Positions 26,455 to 38,834 of a stretch of 64,000 nucleotides of DNA are shown here, one piece after another; positions within the stretch are counted from its first letter, which is position 1, and each line of letters starts with the position of its first letter. Under the pieces are notes generated by a model that was given only the letters and a program-made list of their open reading frames with translations, searched no databases and had not been told where the DNA came from. Both the position numbers and the translations under genes were made by a program. The DNA comes from Parus major (Eukaryota; Chordata; Aves; Passeriformes; Paridae), in the NCBI RefSeq assembly GCF_001522545.3, contig NC_031771.1:25918847-25982846 (forward strand). The letters run 5' to 3'.

Positions 26455-27267
26455 AGATAAACGGCTCATACCTTGGTTCTTAATGCTTTGTTTCAGACTC
26501 TGAGAGAAGAGAGTGAAGTACAGCACGCTCTCTACTTTGCCTAACATACATATAGAATACTTTGATCTGGTAAAAATATATTGTGTCAAACAATTCTCTG
26601 TGAGGACCTTAATAAAGAGAGCTGACATGACTCTAAGCGTTGTCCTAAATTTCTCCAATAAAGAGGTCTCTGTAGGAGCACCGAGCAGCGCTGTCAGCTG
26701 AGCTGAGCTCAGCCTCCCTGCAGTGGCAGCACTCTGAACCTGTGGAAAATGGCTCCTCTCTATTTATTTCTGCAACTGCAGGATGTCTGAATTTTGGTTA
26801 GATCTAATTAGCTGGCTTTCATGCAATTGATGTTAAGCAAGTAGTTAAAATTACTGATTGTCTTACCTCAGCTTGGGCACTGGGATTGAAGATGGGTTCT
26901 TGTTCTTTTCCAGGCACGTTCTTAGAATGTCTTTCCATGTTTAAGGCTCTGACCAAGAGGTGCAGCTGGTACCCATCCTGACACTGGCTCATTGCTGTGT
27001 ACCTGTAAACTGTTCTGTGTGCAGGTGTCTGTTTGCTGTTCAAAGGCCACGTAATCACTCTATTTTGGTTGCCATAATTAAGTCTTTTAGAATATGGGAA
27101 TTCCTTTCAACTCAGCATGTTGTTTCACTCAGTTTCCTGCTGAGGAGGCTGGAGCTGGCTGTGAGGCTCCCACCACGAACAATGACTTCTCTGAGTTTAC
27201 TGGTACTGTGATTCTTGCAGGTTGTTACAGTCTTTGTATACTCGAACAGTGTTTAAATATTACTCAC

Positions 27268-27411
27268 AGAAACAACACTGTCTAGCTTGTAGCTAGTCTT
27301 CTGCCAGCTCTTGCTTCTTTTTCTTATTTTTTCTTGTTGTGTCTTAATTGATTTCATTTTGTAAGGCCCAGCTTCATCTGAAAACTGCTGCTGCTGAGAG
27401 ATTTTTTTCCA
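27268..27411 (-). CDS. Candidate internal exon, unrecognised, minus strand
   Basis: A 48-codon frame on the minus strand is preceded by a pyrimidine-rich acceptor (CCTTTTCCCCTGTGTTCTGAAG) and followed by a consensus donor (GTGAGT at 27267-27262). It is in phase 0 at both ends, and the other two frames contain stops. The peptide has a QQQQ run near residue 6 and is rich in K, R, Q and S (for example KTQQEKIRKRSKSW), as in a nuclear or disordered segment. A purine-rich strand can mimic this composition. I found no phase-matched neighbouring exon on the minus strand and do not recognise the protein. Confidence 0.25.
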
Positions 27412-27432
27412 CTTCAGAACACAGGGGAAAAG

Positions 27433-27452
27433 GTGTGTGTGTGTATGTATGT
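27433..27452. repeat. (GT)n/(GTAT)n short microsatellite
   Basis: Six GT units followed by (ATGT) units. Short and unremarkable. Confidence 0.85.
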
Positions 27453-29349
27453 AGAAAATACATAGCTTAATGACTGCAGGGCTTGAAAAATGCCAAAACT
27501 CATGATCTCCTGTTTGGAAGAAATGAGTCTGAGTCGTGGCTGACATTCTTCAGTAAAGCATCTATTAGCACTAGCAAACAGGCTGCAGTTATTTGCCTTG
27601 TGTGAGAGAGTTTTATTCCTGTAGGTTAGTGCTTAGAAATAAATTCTAAAGACCAGTTAAAAATTGTATTTGTTTTAAAAATAGAGGTTTAGTAACCATT
27701 TTCAACGAAAATTTAGGTGTTGCACCAATGCACAGTGCTATTGCTGATTTAGAGGGGGTGATGCCTTGCTCAAAGCTACTATTAAGAAACCTTTTCATTG
27801 TGTATGAAGTAGCATCCGTTTCTGTGAAGTTGGTTTATTGCAAAAATTCAGTTGTATAAGCTTTGTTTCACAATTGCAGTGTAGTGGTACAGAAGGGGTA
27901 TTGTATTTTAGAGATTTGTGTATTTTTAATGTTACCTTAAGGAGCCATGAAATGTGAACTTCTGTTGATGTGGTGATACAGGTTGGAATGAAGATGGCTG
28001 GGTTTGTGTGTTCTGCACAGAGGTGAGAGAGGTTACTCTCATGAATGTGCAGGGGTCAGCCAAGGATTGTGAGTATGGAGATGCACAAGATTGACTGTCC
28101 CAACTCCTCCCTCGGGACTTGATTGGGACTTCTCACTTTCCTCCGTTGATTCTGTTGAGTAATTGTCCTTTTCCTGTTCAGGTGAGAATGGTCTGAGTTC
28201 TGCTGTGATTTATGGCAAGAGCTGAACTGCACAAAGCCTGGATTGGTCTTGGGAGCTTTTACCCACACATTTGGAAAGAGATTTCTGGATATGACTCTGC
28301 AAACTGAATTAAACTTTCTTTTTTCCCCCTACTATTATGACACATTGATCATATAAGAAAACACTTTTTCCAGAGAGAAGTGTTACAAGAGATTCTTGTG
28401 CATGTTGTCTGCATTTCCTGATACAAACTCAATGGAAAGACCTTCAGTTCCTCTGTAGTAAGTTAGAGTAAAAACTTTATCTGTGGCTTTTGGAACAAAT
28501 TTATATAGACTGAAATCTGCTATTTATGGCCATTCCATCTGATATTCTCCACAATATGGCAGAAAATATAAAAGTATTTAAGAATTTTCAGGGTTTTATT
28601 ATGCTGTGCCTGTTATTTTTTTCTGTGAGCATTCAGTTTTACACACTATATGGTAAAGTCATAAGAAATATAGGATGAGGTTATATATAAAAAATTCCTT
28701 GTCTTTGCTGAGAAGATGCTTAGCCTCTGATTTGATTATGGATTTTTTTAAAAAAGTTTTAGATGTAGGGGTATTAAAAAGTATTCCTAAGTGAGTCTTT
28801 TATGCTTGAGGTGAAACTTAATTCTCTAGGGATAAAAAACAGGGGTCCAAGAACTGGTTTTCTCTTCTGAAGTCTCTTCACCTTTTCCGTGTGAAGCTCT
28901 TGGTGTCAAACCTTTGAAAATCAGGTCTTAAAGATTCTTAGATGTGATGTAAGTAGGAATGCCTGAAAAGCCTTTGATTAACAGAGAAAACAGGTTTCAG
29001 TTGAAGTTTAGGTGTATATCTTGAACATGAGGTTACCTGGGTTTGTTATTTGGTGTAGCTGTACTGATATGAAGCCATTGGTAAGAGCTCTACTGCTGCA
29101 AACCTTTAAGATAAGCAAGAAGGTCATGTTTGTCCTAGTTATGGTTATTTCAGCTTTAAAGTGGAGTAAATTCAACTAATTTAATGTAAAGTGGCAAACT
29201 TGTTACTGCTGAGTTCTTGCTAATTCACATCCAAAAAGGCTTAAAGAATGCAGACTAAGCAGTTCAAATTAGTGCAAAACTCTAATCTTCAAGAGTAGTT
29301 CTCAAATATCTTCTCAAATATGAGAATAATTTTTAAGGGATTTGTTAGT
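27453..29349. other. Unassigned non-coding DNA
   Basis: A minus-strand frame of 70 codons (28056-28268) has a fairly protein-like composition rich in Q, N, K and R, but no ATG or splice context that decides it. Otherwise nothing is seen. Confidence 0.5.
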
Positions 29350-29512
29350 TTAAGGTTTTTGTGTGGTTTTGAAGGTTTTTTTTGGGTTTTGGTGTTTTTT
29401 GTGGGTTTTTTTTGTTTGGTTGTTTTTTTTTGTTTTTTGAGGGAGGTGGGGTTTTTTTGGGGGGTGTTGTAGGGTTTTTTTAGAGAGGGATTTTTATTTG
29501 GGTCTTTTAGGG
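29350..29512. repeat. G/T-rich low-complexity tract
   Basis: About 160 bases are almost devoid of C and nearly all T and G. Long T runs alternate with G runs up to six long (GGTGGGGTTTTTTTGGGGGG at 29445-29464). The G runs could support G-quadruplex formation, though the T loops are long. It is the complement in style of the A/C-rich tracts elsewhere in the window. Confidence 0.9.
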
Positions 29513-29618
29513 CAACTCTTGATTCTTGGCTTCTCAGACCTTAAAAGTTGACATAAACTGGTGCTGATCTTGAAGAACATGAGCCCCTTCTCCCTGCATA
29601 AACAAATATTTGTGGGAC

Positions 29619-29639
29619 TGAGATGAGATGAGATGAGAT
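29619..29639. repeat. (TGAGA)n short tandem repeat
   Basis: Four perfect TGAGA units plus one base. Confidence 0.9.
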
Positions 29640-32600
29640 CTGGGAGTTGATGGGGATTTAAAAACTTGACAAATATCCCAAGTTGTTTACATTACTTTAG
29701 GACAGCTCCCCTATCCTGCTCCCTGAATGTATGTGCCAGAAGAGAGGCAGTGTGCAGGAAGGTGACACAAAAAGCTGTGCATGGTCCTTCTGCTGATGGT
29801 GTTAGGCCCATGTAAGCTTTAAAGTGCCTAACATGTGCATTGAACTGGAAATTACCTTCCTGGAAGAAAATGGAAAAATTACAGTTATCTAAAATCAGAA
29901 GGGTCTAGAATCCCTGAAGATCAAATCATTCAGTCTAAAGGTTTTCTCCAGCCAAGAAAGCTGAAAAGGTCATGGGGAAGAGCAAGTTGAGATTTAAAAA
30001 CCTGCTTTTTGTGAATCTGAGATGTTTAGAATGTTATAGTCACATTTAGCTTTGGATCCTGGGTTTTTCTGAGTTCTTATCCTATAGAAAATGCTTCCTT
30101 TTGAGATGGATTCAGTGTCAATATTTTGAGACTGGTGCTGTTGTCTGTGACAGGTCTGCTGCTAGGCATAACTGGTAAGCCATTTCCTCTCCCTCATCAT
30201 AAGCAACTCTGTTTTTATGAAATGTAATAAATATTATCCTTATATTGGGTAATTTTTTTAATAAAAAAAGCTTTCCAAAACTTTCTGTATAAAAAAGCTT
30301 ACACATTTTCTGTAGAAGGCTTCATGCACTGAGAATTATAGAGGACTACTGAATGTAGAGTAGTTAATTTATAAATTTTTGCTAAACACTAGATTTGCTA
30401 AAGATACGGTTTAAAATTGTTGTAACATGGTGAATCTGACCTAGATTTTTCAAGTTGTTTACAATATGCTAACTTGTTTACAAATATTCCCTGTAAGAGA
30501 GGAAAAGGTGAGGTGTTTCTATGCCAAGAATTCCCTCCACTATGCCAAGGAAAATAGGTGAGTTTTCTTGAGCCTGCAAGTAAATCAGAGGCAGGCATGA
30601 TGGAAGCAGTGATTTTATTGACCTGTACAAACTGTGGTGATCAAGCATGTGACTGCTTGTCAGGTAAATTATGGTCAATTATAACTGGCTGATTTTGTTC
30701 TCTTAGTCATCTTCCCCCTCTTCCACTTGCCAATTCTCTCCTTATCACTTTTGTCTCCTCCAAAGTAAATATTGATCCTATATCATTGGTCCTGATTTTT
30801 ATGGGTTTTTATGGGGTTTGACACCTTCGATATTTCAGATATTATTGCCCAGGTGATTTCTGCCAGGGTTTAAAATTCCCATAAACTGGTACCCCTGTTC
30901 GTTGTTACATTGGGTTTGTTTCTGTGTTTCTCATTCTGTTCTCACGTTAGTGTATCCTCAGTGTTACTTTTGCTTGTATATTACTATCTCTTTGATGTGA
31001 GGATGCTACGGCAGTGTCATGTTTTTAACTTGTTGGTACAGCTATACATTCAGGGTGGACTATTTATTTGCATCCCTCAACAGTTTCAGTGGCCAGTCTT
31101 TGGAGAAAGTGCCCAGTGGCAGTGCTGCCTTTTGTGAGTGCAGTGGATGAAACATGCAGCAAGATAACAGGCCTGGGGTTTTAATCTATCTTGAGGGAGT
31201 TTGTATCTCTTAATGCCGTGGGAAATGTGCTCTCTCAATGAAGTAAGGTATTTGGAGTCACCCACCTTGTGTTGCTTCCCAGAAACAAGTGCTCAGTGTG
31301 AACCAGATGGAATCTAGATGAGTGAAATATGTAGATAGGTACTTGGTGTGTGTTTTTCCACACTGGTTGTGAAAAGGAAAATACATTACAAGCACAATCC
31401 TAGGTGTATCTTGTTAACAGTAATCATCTGCTACAAAAAAGGAAATTCAAAATTCCAGGAGCCAGATGATACCAGGAGTTAGAAGTCACAAAAAATACAA
31501 AGCAGCTGGAATGTATCTAATAATCTGGACCCAAAGTGTTTGGTGATTTTTTTAGTAATTTAGTAGTCCCTATACATCTAGCTGTCGAGACTTGTAAATG
31601 GAGACAGTGAGGAGATTTGAGTCTCACAGGGTGCATTTCAGAGCAGCGCAGAAGCGGCAAAAATACTGTGCAAAGAAACAGCCAAATATGAACATGCATT
31701 TATCTTCATCTTTAGTGATAGAAGAAAAGGTGTCAACAAAGCACAAGTCAATCTCTGTGTGTTTAGTTCTGGCTTATTACATGTGTTTGAAGATGATCAG
31801 TTCCAGCAAAGATAGAAGGTGAATTTAGATTCTCTCATTAAATTAAAATTATTTTATTCACAGAAGCGTATCTTCAATATAGAAATAGGGAAATGTGAAT
31901 ATCAGCCTAAAAATGCCTATGGCTTAGGAATTACCTATATAAGAATAGGTGAAGTGGATATTATTCAGCTATCCCACTCTGTAGGCATCTCTAATCAGTG
32001 TTAAGGGAAGGAGACTGTTCCAAAGAGTGGTTTAGTGCTTTCTCAGGTGTTTGGGTTTATTCTCTAAACATTTAGTGAGTATTTTAACTAGCTGTGAACC
32101 TTGGAAGGTAATTAATTCCCTTAATAGTCTTAAGACTTATTTCTCCATTTTGGTCTTTTCACTTCTGAGTGTCCTTATTACACTTAGAAAATTGCCACTG
32201 ATCAGGACAGCAAAACTGAATACACATTTGTTTGTAGGTTAATAATTGCATATTTATTTAAACATTTTTTTTAAAAAAAGTTTCAAACTATTTTGGCTTT
32301 TGTTTAGTTGTTTTTGGTTTTTTGAGGGTTTCTCCTTTTGGGAGGTTTGGAGTAAAATGCAGATAATACACACATACACACAGATCTAGCCATTAAATGA
32401 CTCAAGAACTTGGAACTGCAGGATAGAGTAATGAAGTTTATAATGCATTTTAAAATTAAATTAGTCCTTTCCTATTTAGCAATAACAAGGATCCATCAGT
32501 CATGTCTTGTCCTGCCTATCTGTGCCAAGGAAATTCTGGCAAAATTTTAGGAACAGTAATCTTCCAGATCTGTTCTCAGCTTTGAAGCAAAGCAATTAAG

Positions 32601-34486
32601 ACTCCAGCATAGGTGCTTTCACATCAGTTGCATTAAGGAGCAGTGGAAAACAAGAAACCATTAATACAAAAGAAGAGTACTGCTGTGGGGGCTTCCTTGA
32701 GAGCTGATAAACTAAGGAGAATGTTGTGACCACTGGTTTTCACCAGGCTAGCAGTACTAAAACTCGTGGTAGCTCTTAATTCAGTCTGTATACTTGAGGG
32801 ATAATTAATTCCTTGGAAATATATTTTGTCCTGAAATCTTTTGGCATTAATATAAAGAATGTTCTACTGACAAACAAAAAAAGTGTGTGAATTGCTGTTC
32901 TTCCCATCTGGAGGCATTGCTGCTAGACTATTTTCTAAGGGTAATAAAATAAGTTTTGTAAAGAAAAATAAGACCCAAACAAAATAGATTACTTCTGCTA
33001 ATCCTTTGAAAGTTCTTAAATACGTGGTTTAATTATTGGGAGGAAACCTCAGAGGTAATCTCAGCAATGAATCTCTTTGCAAGTGTCGGGTGCAGAGCAT
33101 TAGTGGCAGGGCTTTCAGCTTCCAAATGTTGATCCTCAGACATTATTTTGTGGGAAGTGGGCACAGACTGCCATCCCCCATGGTGTGTTTGCAGATACAT
33201 TTCCTGCCTGCTTCCTGTTCATTTGGATAAGGATTGTGTCTGCTGTTGGTACCTTGAGTCTTGCACCAGTTTCACTGCTCTTGAAGAAAACAAAATATAA
33301 AACCAGCAACGGCAACAAAATGAAACAATAATTTCAATGAATTTAAAATTATGGAAAACCCCCAACAACCACATAACAAATATACTAACAAAACGCAAGC
33401 AAAAAACAGCAACCAAAATACCCCAAAAATCTCTAAAACCACAAAAACCCAATCCTTTTTTTCTCAAAAACTTTCCTCAAGACGTATCTAAGCTAGTTGA
33501 TTACTGAAGTGCAATAACTTGGTATTTTGGAAGGTTTGTCGTTTTAGATACTGTCCCACTGTAGTCTTAGACTAACTTAGTTAGAATATGAATAAAATAC
33601 TAATAGGTAAAATCTCATTGCAATTGTTTTGTAAGGAGAACTTTGCATCCTTACACCGCAACACAGTTAAGTTCTGTCACATGTTGTTCTTGTTGCAGCA
33701 GATGTGCTACAGGTGTGAGTACTTTAGAGAATTATCTTGCTAAGCTTTCTCACTTTTTTATTTTTTTATTTTTTTTTAAACCTATATCTTGTCAAACCAG
33801 ATGATTGTGGGAACATTTTGGAGGCTGCAGCAACCTGAGCTGCTCCTAAGTCCTAACTGCTGTCATTAGAGGCAGAGGCAAGAGAGGTTTCTTTATTTTT
33901 GCCTTCTTCCATTTATCTCGCCTTTAAATCATAAAGATTTGAGTCCAATAAAGCGAGTGACTGACTCGTGGCTATCTCTTTTTTCTAAGCCTCTTAAAGA
34001 AGAGAGATGTGTAGAAAGAAAAAGCTATGTGATACTCATGGAATTTTGTACTGCTGAAGGAGTAATTCCCTGAAAAAGAACACTTTACTTTCTTGGTAGA
34101 ACCAACTTAGAGAATAATTTTCTAGATTGTTGCTGAAAGTTGTTGCTTTCAAGACCTTCAGGGCTGTCCACTTCCCTATCTATTGTATTTAATTTGGTTT
34201 TTGAGGCACCTGTTGTCTGGTGCTGCTGGTCAGCCTTGTCACTCATTCATTTCTACTCAAGCACCTTTCTGCTTTTTCTGAGTGTTTCTCATGATTAGAA
34301 GGTACTTCATATAATTATCCATAAAGCTACCTTATAATCGTATTTCAAACCCTGTCTTAAGTTCTCTGTCAGGATGCCTGTAAAAAAAAAGAGGTAACAT
34401 TTTCTCATAGAACCAAGAGCACTGCTTATTAAACTGGTGTCTTACTGATCTTGTAATTCCCTTATTATCTGCTTTTTGTCTTACAG
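29640..34486. other. Unassigned non-coding DNA with low-complexity tracts
   Basis: No established gene. A T/G-rich tract (about 32290-32350) and an A/C-rich tract (about 33350-33460) are present. A good acceptor at 31850-31863 opens into 46 codons ending in TAA at 32002-32004. It could be a terminal exon, but it has no partner. Confidence 0.5.
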
Positions 34487-34567
34487 ATTGCAATTCTTAA
34501 GCATGAAAGCTTTGTGCAATATGTAGCATATTTGGTTCTTGGTTTATTAGAAGAGTCTTATAGCAGT
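34487..34567 (+). CDS. Candidate internal exon, unrecognised
   Basis: The acceptor GCTTTTTGTCTTACAG and the donor AGT|GTAAGG frame exactly 27 codons in phase 0/0. The other two frames are closed. The peptide (IAILKHESFVQYVAYL followed by a leucine-rich end) looks like an amphipathic helical segment. It is a single short exon and could be chance. It may belong with the plus-strand candidates downstream, but the next one (37248) needs a different incoming phase, so at least one exon would be missing between them. Confidence 0.18.
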
Positions 34568-37247
34568 GTAAGGGTATAACTGACTAAAATAATCCAAATT
34601 TCTACAGTGCTCCTTGCTTTGTCTCGTATGCTAAATGACAAGTCCTTTGGAAGCTACAAGATATCATGATTTCAAACTCCTGCCATGCAAAGTGACAAGC
34701 CACATAGCTAGTTAGTTAAGAAAGGGGACCAGTTCATCATAGCTCTTTTAGCCTGATGGTTTTGTCAAGAACAAAGCAATTTATTATATCATTTGGTATA
34801 ACTAAGGCTTGAGTCGAATAAGCGTTGCATTCATGGTTACTTTGTGGGTAGGAGTATGGGTGCTGTGTCTTTACATATCTGACTATTTCTGATTTTCTTG
34901 CCATTTTTTATTTGAATTTGTAAATATTTCAGATTCCTGATACTGATGAATTCTAACATGTACAGATAAATTCAGCTCTGCCTTTAGAAATTATGATTCG
35001 AGATATGACATTGTTAGTTTTCAAAACAAATGTGTTATAGTCACAGCTAAGGCTTGGTTTCTTCTGTGTAAGATTTTATTTTAGAATTAAATAACTGTAT
35101 GTGCAATTACAGAATGTAGACAATTTAAATCTGATGAAACTGCTGTTTTGCTGACATGGCATGTTCTAGATTGGCTTGACACACAGGGTGAAGTATGCAC
35201 CCAGTTTGTATTTCTCTGTTGTTGGCCTCAATATTAATACCCACACAACATGTGTGAAATACTTCTGAAAGATCACAGACCACAGCCGATCCATGATAAA
35301 AGCACATGAAGCAGAAAAATATTATAGAAATTATCTCTTCTTCTACTGCTCAGGCTAATTCTCTATTTCACTTTGTTTATGAGGGAGAATTGATACTAAT
35401 CTGTCTGAAGTGTCTCAGAACATGATTTTTCCTCTTGCTGTAATGTGTAGCTTTAAGCAGAGCACTTAATGTGTTTGTGTATAAGTTTGTGAGGACTTGA
35501 AGTATAACATATCTGGCAAGTGATAGAAGAACACTAAAATTTTAGTCTCAGCTACATTAATTTGCTCAGGGTTGCTGAGTAATTACCCAAGTGTGAGGGT
35601 TCTGTTGTTATATCAGGCTTGTAGTAAATTAATGTGATCATGCTCCTCAGAATTTGGCCAAAATTTGGCCATGGAGAGATTCTAAATTCTTGTGCCAAAG
35701 TTGTAGACTTGGAATAGTTAAGTCCAGAGTAATGTATGGCCAGCTTGCTAAAGACTGTCTTTTAAACCTCGCTGTATTAGAAACCGCCATGGGAAAATTC
35801 CTGAGCACAGGAATACCAGATAACTGAAATACCAGAACCTGTAATTTTGTCTTTGGACTGCAGTAAACAGGATATATGATACAATTCTCTGCTACAGTAT
35901 CCTCAGCTATTTAGCCAAAACATCCACCAAAGCAGCATTTGATGTTTGGATAATATTTCATCAGGTTACAAGTGGATTCAACGGCTAAATATATGGTTAG
36001 GTGAAAGATCAATTATGACAGATTAATTCAATTTCCATGTTACCAAATATCCTAGTAAATTAATCTTGTTTATCTCTCACCATAAAAATGTTACTAAGCC
36101 CTAGAAAATGTTACTATCTCAAATGTTACTACTTAAAAAAAATGGTAGACAATTTTATTTCTTGGATTTAAACTAAGAAAAGGAAATCTCTATTCTTCAC
36201 CTTTTACCTGAAATAGGAAGTCTCCATTTGTTTCTAATTAATATTATTAATGGTTTTAGAAACTTATTGATATGGTCAAAAGAAATAATAATTTTAATAC
36301 CAATGAAATAATTATTAAAATACTGGAATTTTGTGGTCTGGAATATGTTAGGGTGCTGATTGACATGGTCATGTGTTTTTGTAGATACCATTTCCAATAG
36401 CACAGTAAATTCTTCAGGTGCAGAGTTCATTAAATGATAGGGTAATTGAGTCTCAGCAGTATTTAGAGAGAGTGTAGAAATAAATGTAAAATTTTCATGG
36501 CTTTTCACTAGGGCTTTTATGGGTTGTGTTCAGTGTCCTGTATCCTGATGATCAGCTGAATATTTATGTGGCTCACCAGGGTTACCACTGAATGCAGACA
36601 GGTTTCCAGGTGACAGCTTGCCCCTACTTGAAACACCTTATTATTACAATTAACATGATTTTAGCATGACTGTCAAATCCTAAGTGTGTCGGTCTATCAG
36701 TGAACAAAGACATTTAGTATATTTTGAGATATAGTGCACCTAGAAACTCCTGAAAGTTAATCCAGAAACCCCATTCTGGACTTATTATTCTGGACCCATA
36801 TTATTTTCTGTAGGAGCAAAGGTAACTTTATGATCGGAGCCATTTGCTAGGATTGCCACTCCAGAGGACTGTGCCTCATGTGTGATGTTGGAGTAGGTCT
36901 TAGTCACATTGCTCAGTTTAAGTTTTTTGGCTTCTTTGACCAGAACAGAACTTAACCTTAAGATTTTTATGGAAATAAATTCCCATCAAATGTGAATTTT
37001 CAAAAGTGCTTGCCAATGAGGTGGGGGTCATGATGCTATCCAAACAAATGTGCCTAATAAAGAGCAAGCTCTGAATCCTGCCATGTGAAACAAGAGATCT
37101 GCAGTACAGTTGCAATGAAAAATATTGTTTATACTACTTAATACTTTGGAATGCATATAGTCAAGTTAGAGCTCTATGACCAGTGTTTTGTTTTGTTGGT
37201 ATGAATTACAAATTCTGGTATCATCATCATTGTGTTTTCCATACCAG
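34568..37247. other. Unassigned non-coding DNA
   Basis: No gene is established. Three near-identical copies of AAATGTTACT lie at about 36087-36131. A frame at about 35120-35190 behind an ATTACAG acceptor is open, but its phases match nothing nearby. Confidence 0.5.
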
Positions 37248-37335
37248 TCTGGTTCAGTGCCAGGCTGGCCTTATCCAGCTGCTCACCCAAATGCTCTCTG
37301 TCCCCATTCTCAGCAGCAGGATGAAAATACTCAAG
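37248..37335 (+). CDS. Candidate internal exon, unrecognised
   Basis: A pyrimidine-rich acceptor (TTGTGTTTTCCATACCAG) precedes one base plus 29 codons of helical, leucine-rich peptide (VQCQAGLIQLLTQMLSVPIL), reminiscent in style of armadillo/HEAT repeats. The donor AAG|GTTTTG is weak. It ends in phase 0, matching the candidate at 40959. Recognition of a family is not possible from this alone. Confidence 0.15.
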
Positions 37336-37502
37336 GTTTTGAGATAAAGACAGAGTACCTTGCTACGAAGCACACCCAGTATGCCTCCTGTTGCTCTCTC
37401 TCCATCTTAAGTTTAAAGGTGAAATCATGTTACTGCTAAAACAGATCTGTTATGGTTAGTATTCATACTAAGTCTAAATATGCAAATCAGATGCTGACAT
37501 TA

Positions 37503-37562
37503 GGCTCATTTTACAGAGGATGAGCTCTTATGAGGAATGCAGAAGTTAAATGCCCATTGTCC
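37503..37562 (+). repeat. Possible MIR-type SINE fragment
   Basis: GGCTCATTTTACAGAGGATG, followed after a gap by GCAGAAGTTAAATGCCCATTG, parallels the MIR core ('cccattttacagatgaggaaactgaggc...gttaagtgacttgccc'). Short and diverged. Confidence 0.4.
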
Positions 37563-38834
37563 ATCATACCAAAATACTGCTGGAAAAGTCCTTTTTTCCT
37601 TTTGTCTAGCAGATGGCAAGGTTGAAGTAATGTAGAAGTTTACTGCTGCTAGTGAGATTACAGTTAGACATAATGGTCTTCCTGAATTCAGGACAGGTTT
37701 ATAGGATTCAGTCCTGTCTGATCAGTTTCCATGACTGAACAGGTAAATGTTCTGTTGTGTTTTTCAGTCAAAATTATTCAAGATAGAAAAAGTAATTTAG
37801 GGTGTATCCATACTAACCCAAATAATTCTGGAACAGCCTTATTAGGAAGCAACTGTAGGTACAACTGTGCCAACAGATCTTAGGAGGATGTACTTTCAAC
37901 CAAGGTGGGAAGGAGGTAGGGACAATGATGAACAGCCTGAAGGTGATCAGTATTCAATTAACATATCTTGGTAGATAGTGTTAAGCATTCAATTATTTCT
38001 GGTAATAGATGGCAGATGGACTTCTGTGATGGAAGTTAGTGCTCCAGACTACTGGCTCGATTGGCAACAGCAGCAGTAAAGCTGGTGGGCTATTTTAGCC
38101 CTGATTGCAGTACTGATACAAAGAAACAAATTAGTCACAATGGGTGTTAGTATACTGTTGCTGATGGAAAACTTTCAGTTGAAGACTGAATGCTCTGCGA
38201 TCAGGAATGGGATCCCACTTTACCAATGGCATTCGCGCTGTGAAACTGTGAGCACATCTCTAATAGTCAAAACAGAAGGGAAAAATGAGAAGGAATGGGG
38301 AGTATTTTGAGGGCTTTTTGGTATAGATGTCATCTCTGTAGCTGTCATCATTGAGCTATAAAAGAAAGAAATAGCTGTAACTATCAGATTTTGGAAAGTA
38401 AGTGAGCTGTAAGACCTTAGCACATCACAGCCACAGAAGACAGTCTGTGCTGATGGCAAGTTGTCCCTGTTCCTTTCTCATGCTGGTGACATGCTCATTC
38501 TTCCATCTTCCACCACAGTTTTTGCTCATTTTGTTTCCCATTCTCATTCTCTTCATAATGTTTTTCCTCAGTATTTCTACTTCTTTTTTTATAAATAGAG
38601 CTGTTGCCCACCAATAAGTCAATGCAGCATAATCTCATAATTGTTTATTTTACTCTGTGTTTCCTACCCTTCTGCTGTACTGACAAGCATAAAGCTTTGC
38701 AGGGATTCAGGTAAATATGGAGCAGACAGACTCTTTTCCATAGAAAATATATTGTGGGGCCTGTGAAAGGAAATAAAGTTAACCTGTGCATCTATGTATT
38801 CTCCATAGATTGTTTCTCAATGATTTTTATGATA
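37563..38834. other. Unassigned non-coding DNA
   Basis: Nothing is recognised between the MIR-like scrap and the CR1 copy. Confidence 0.55.
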
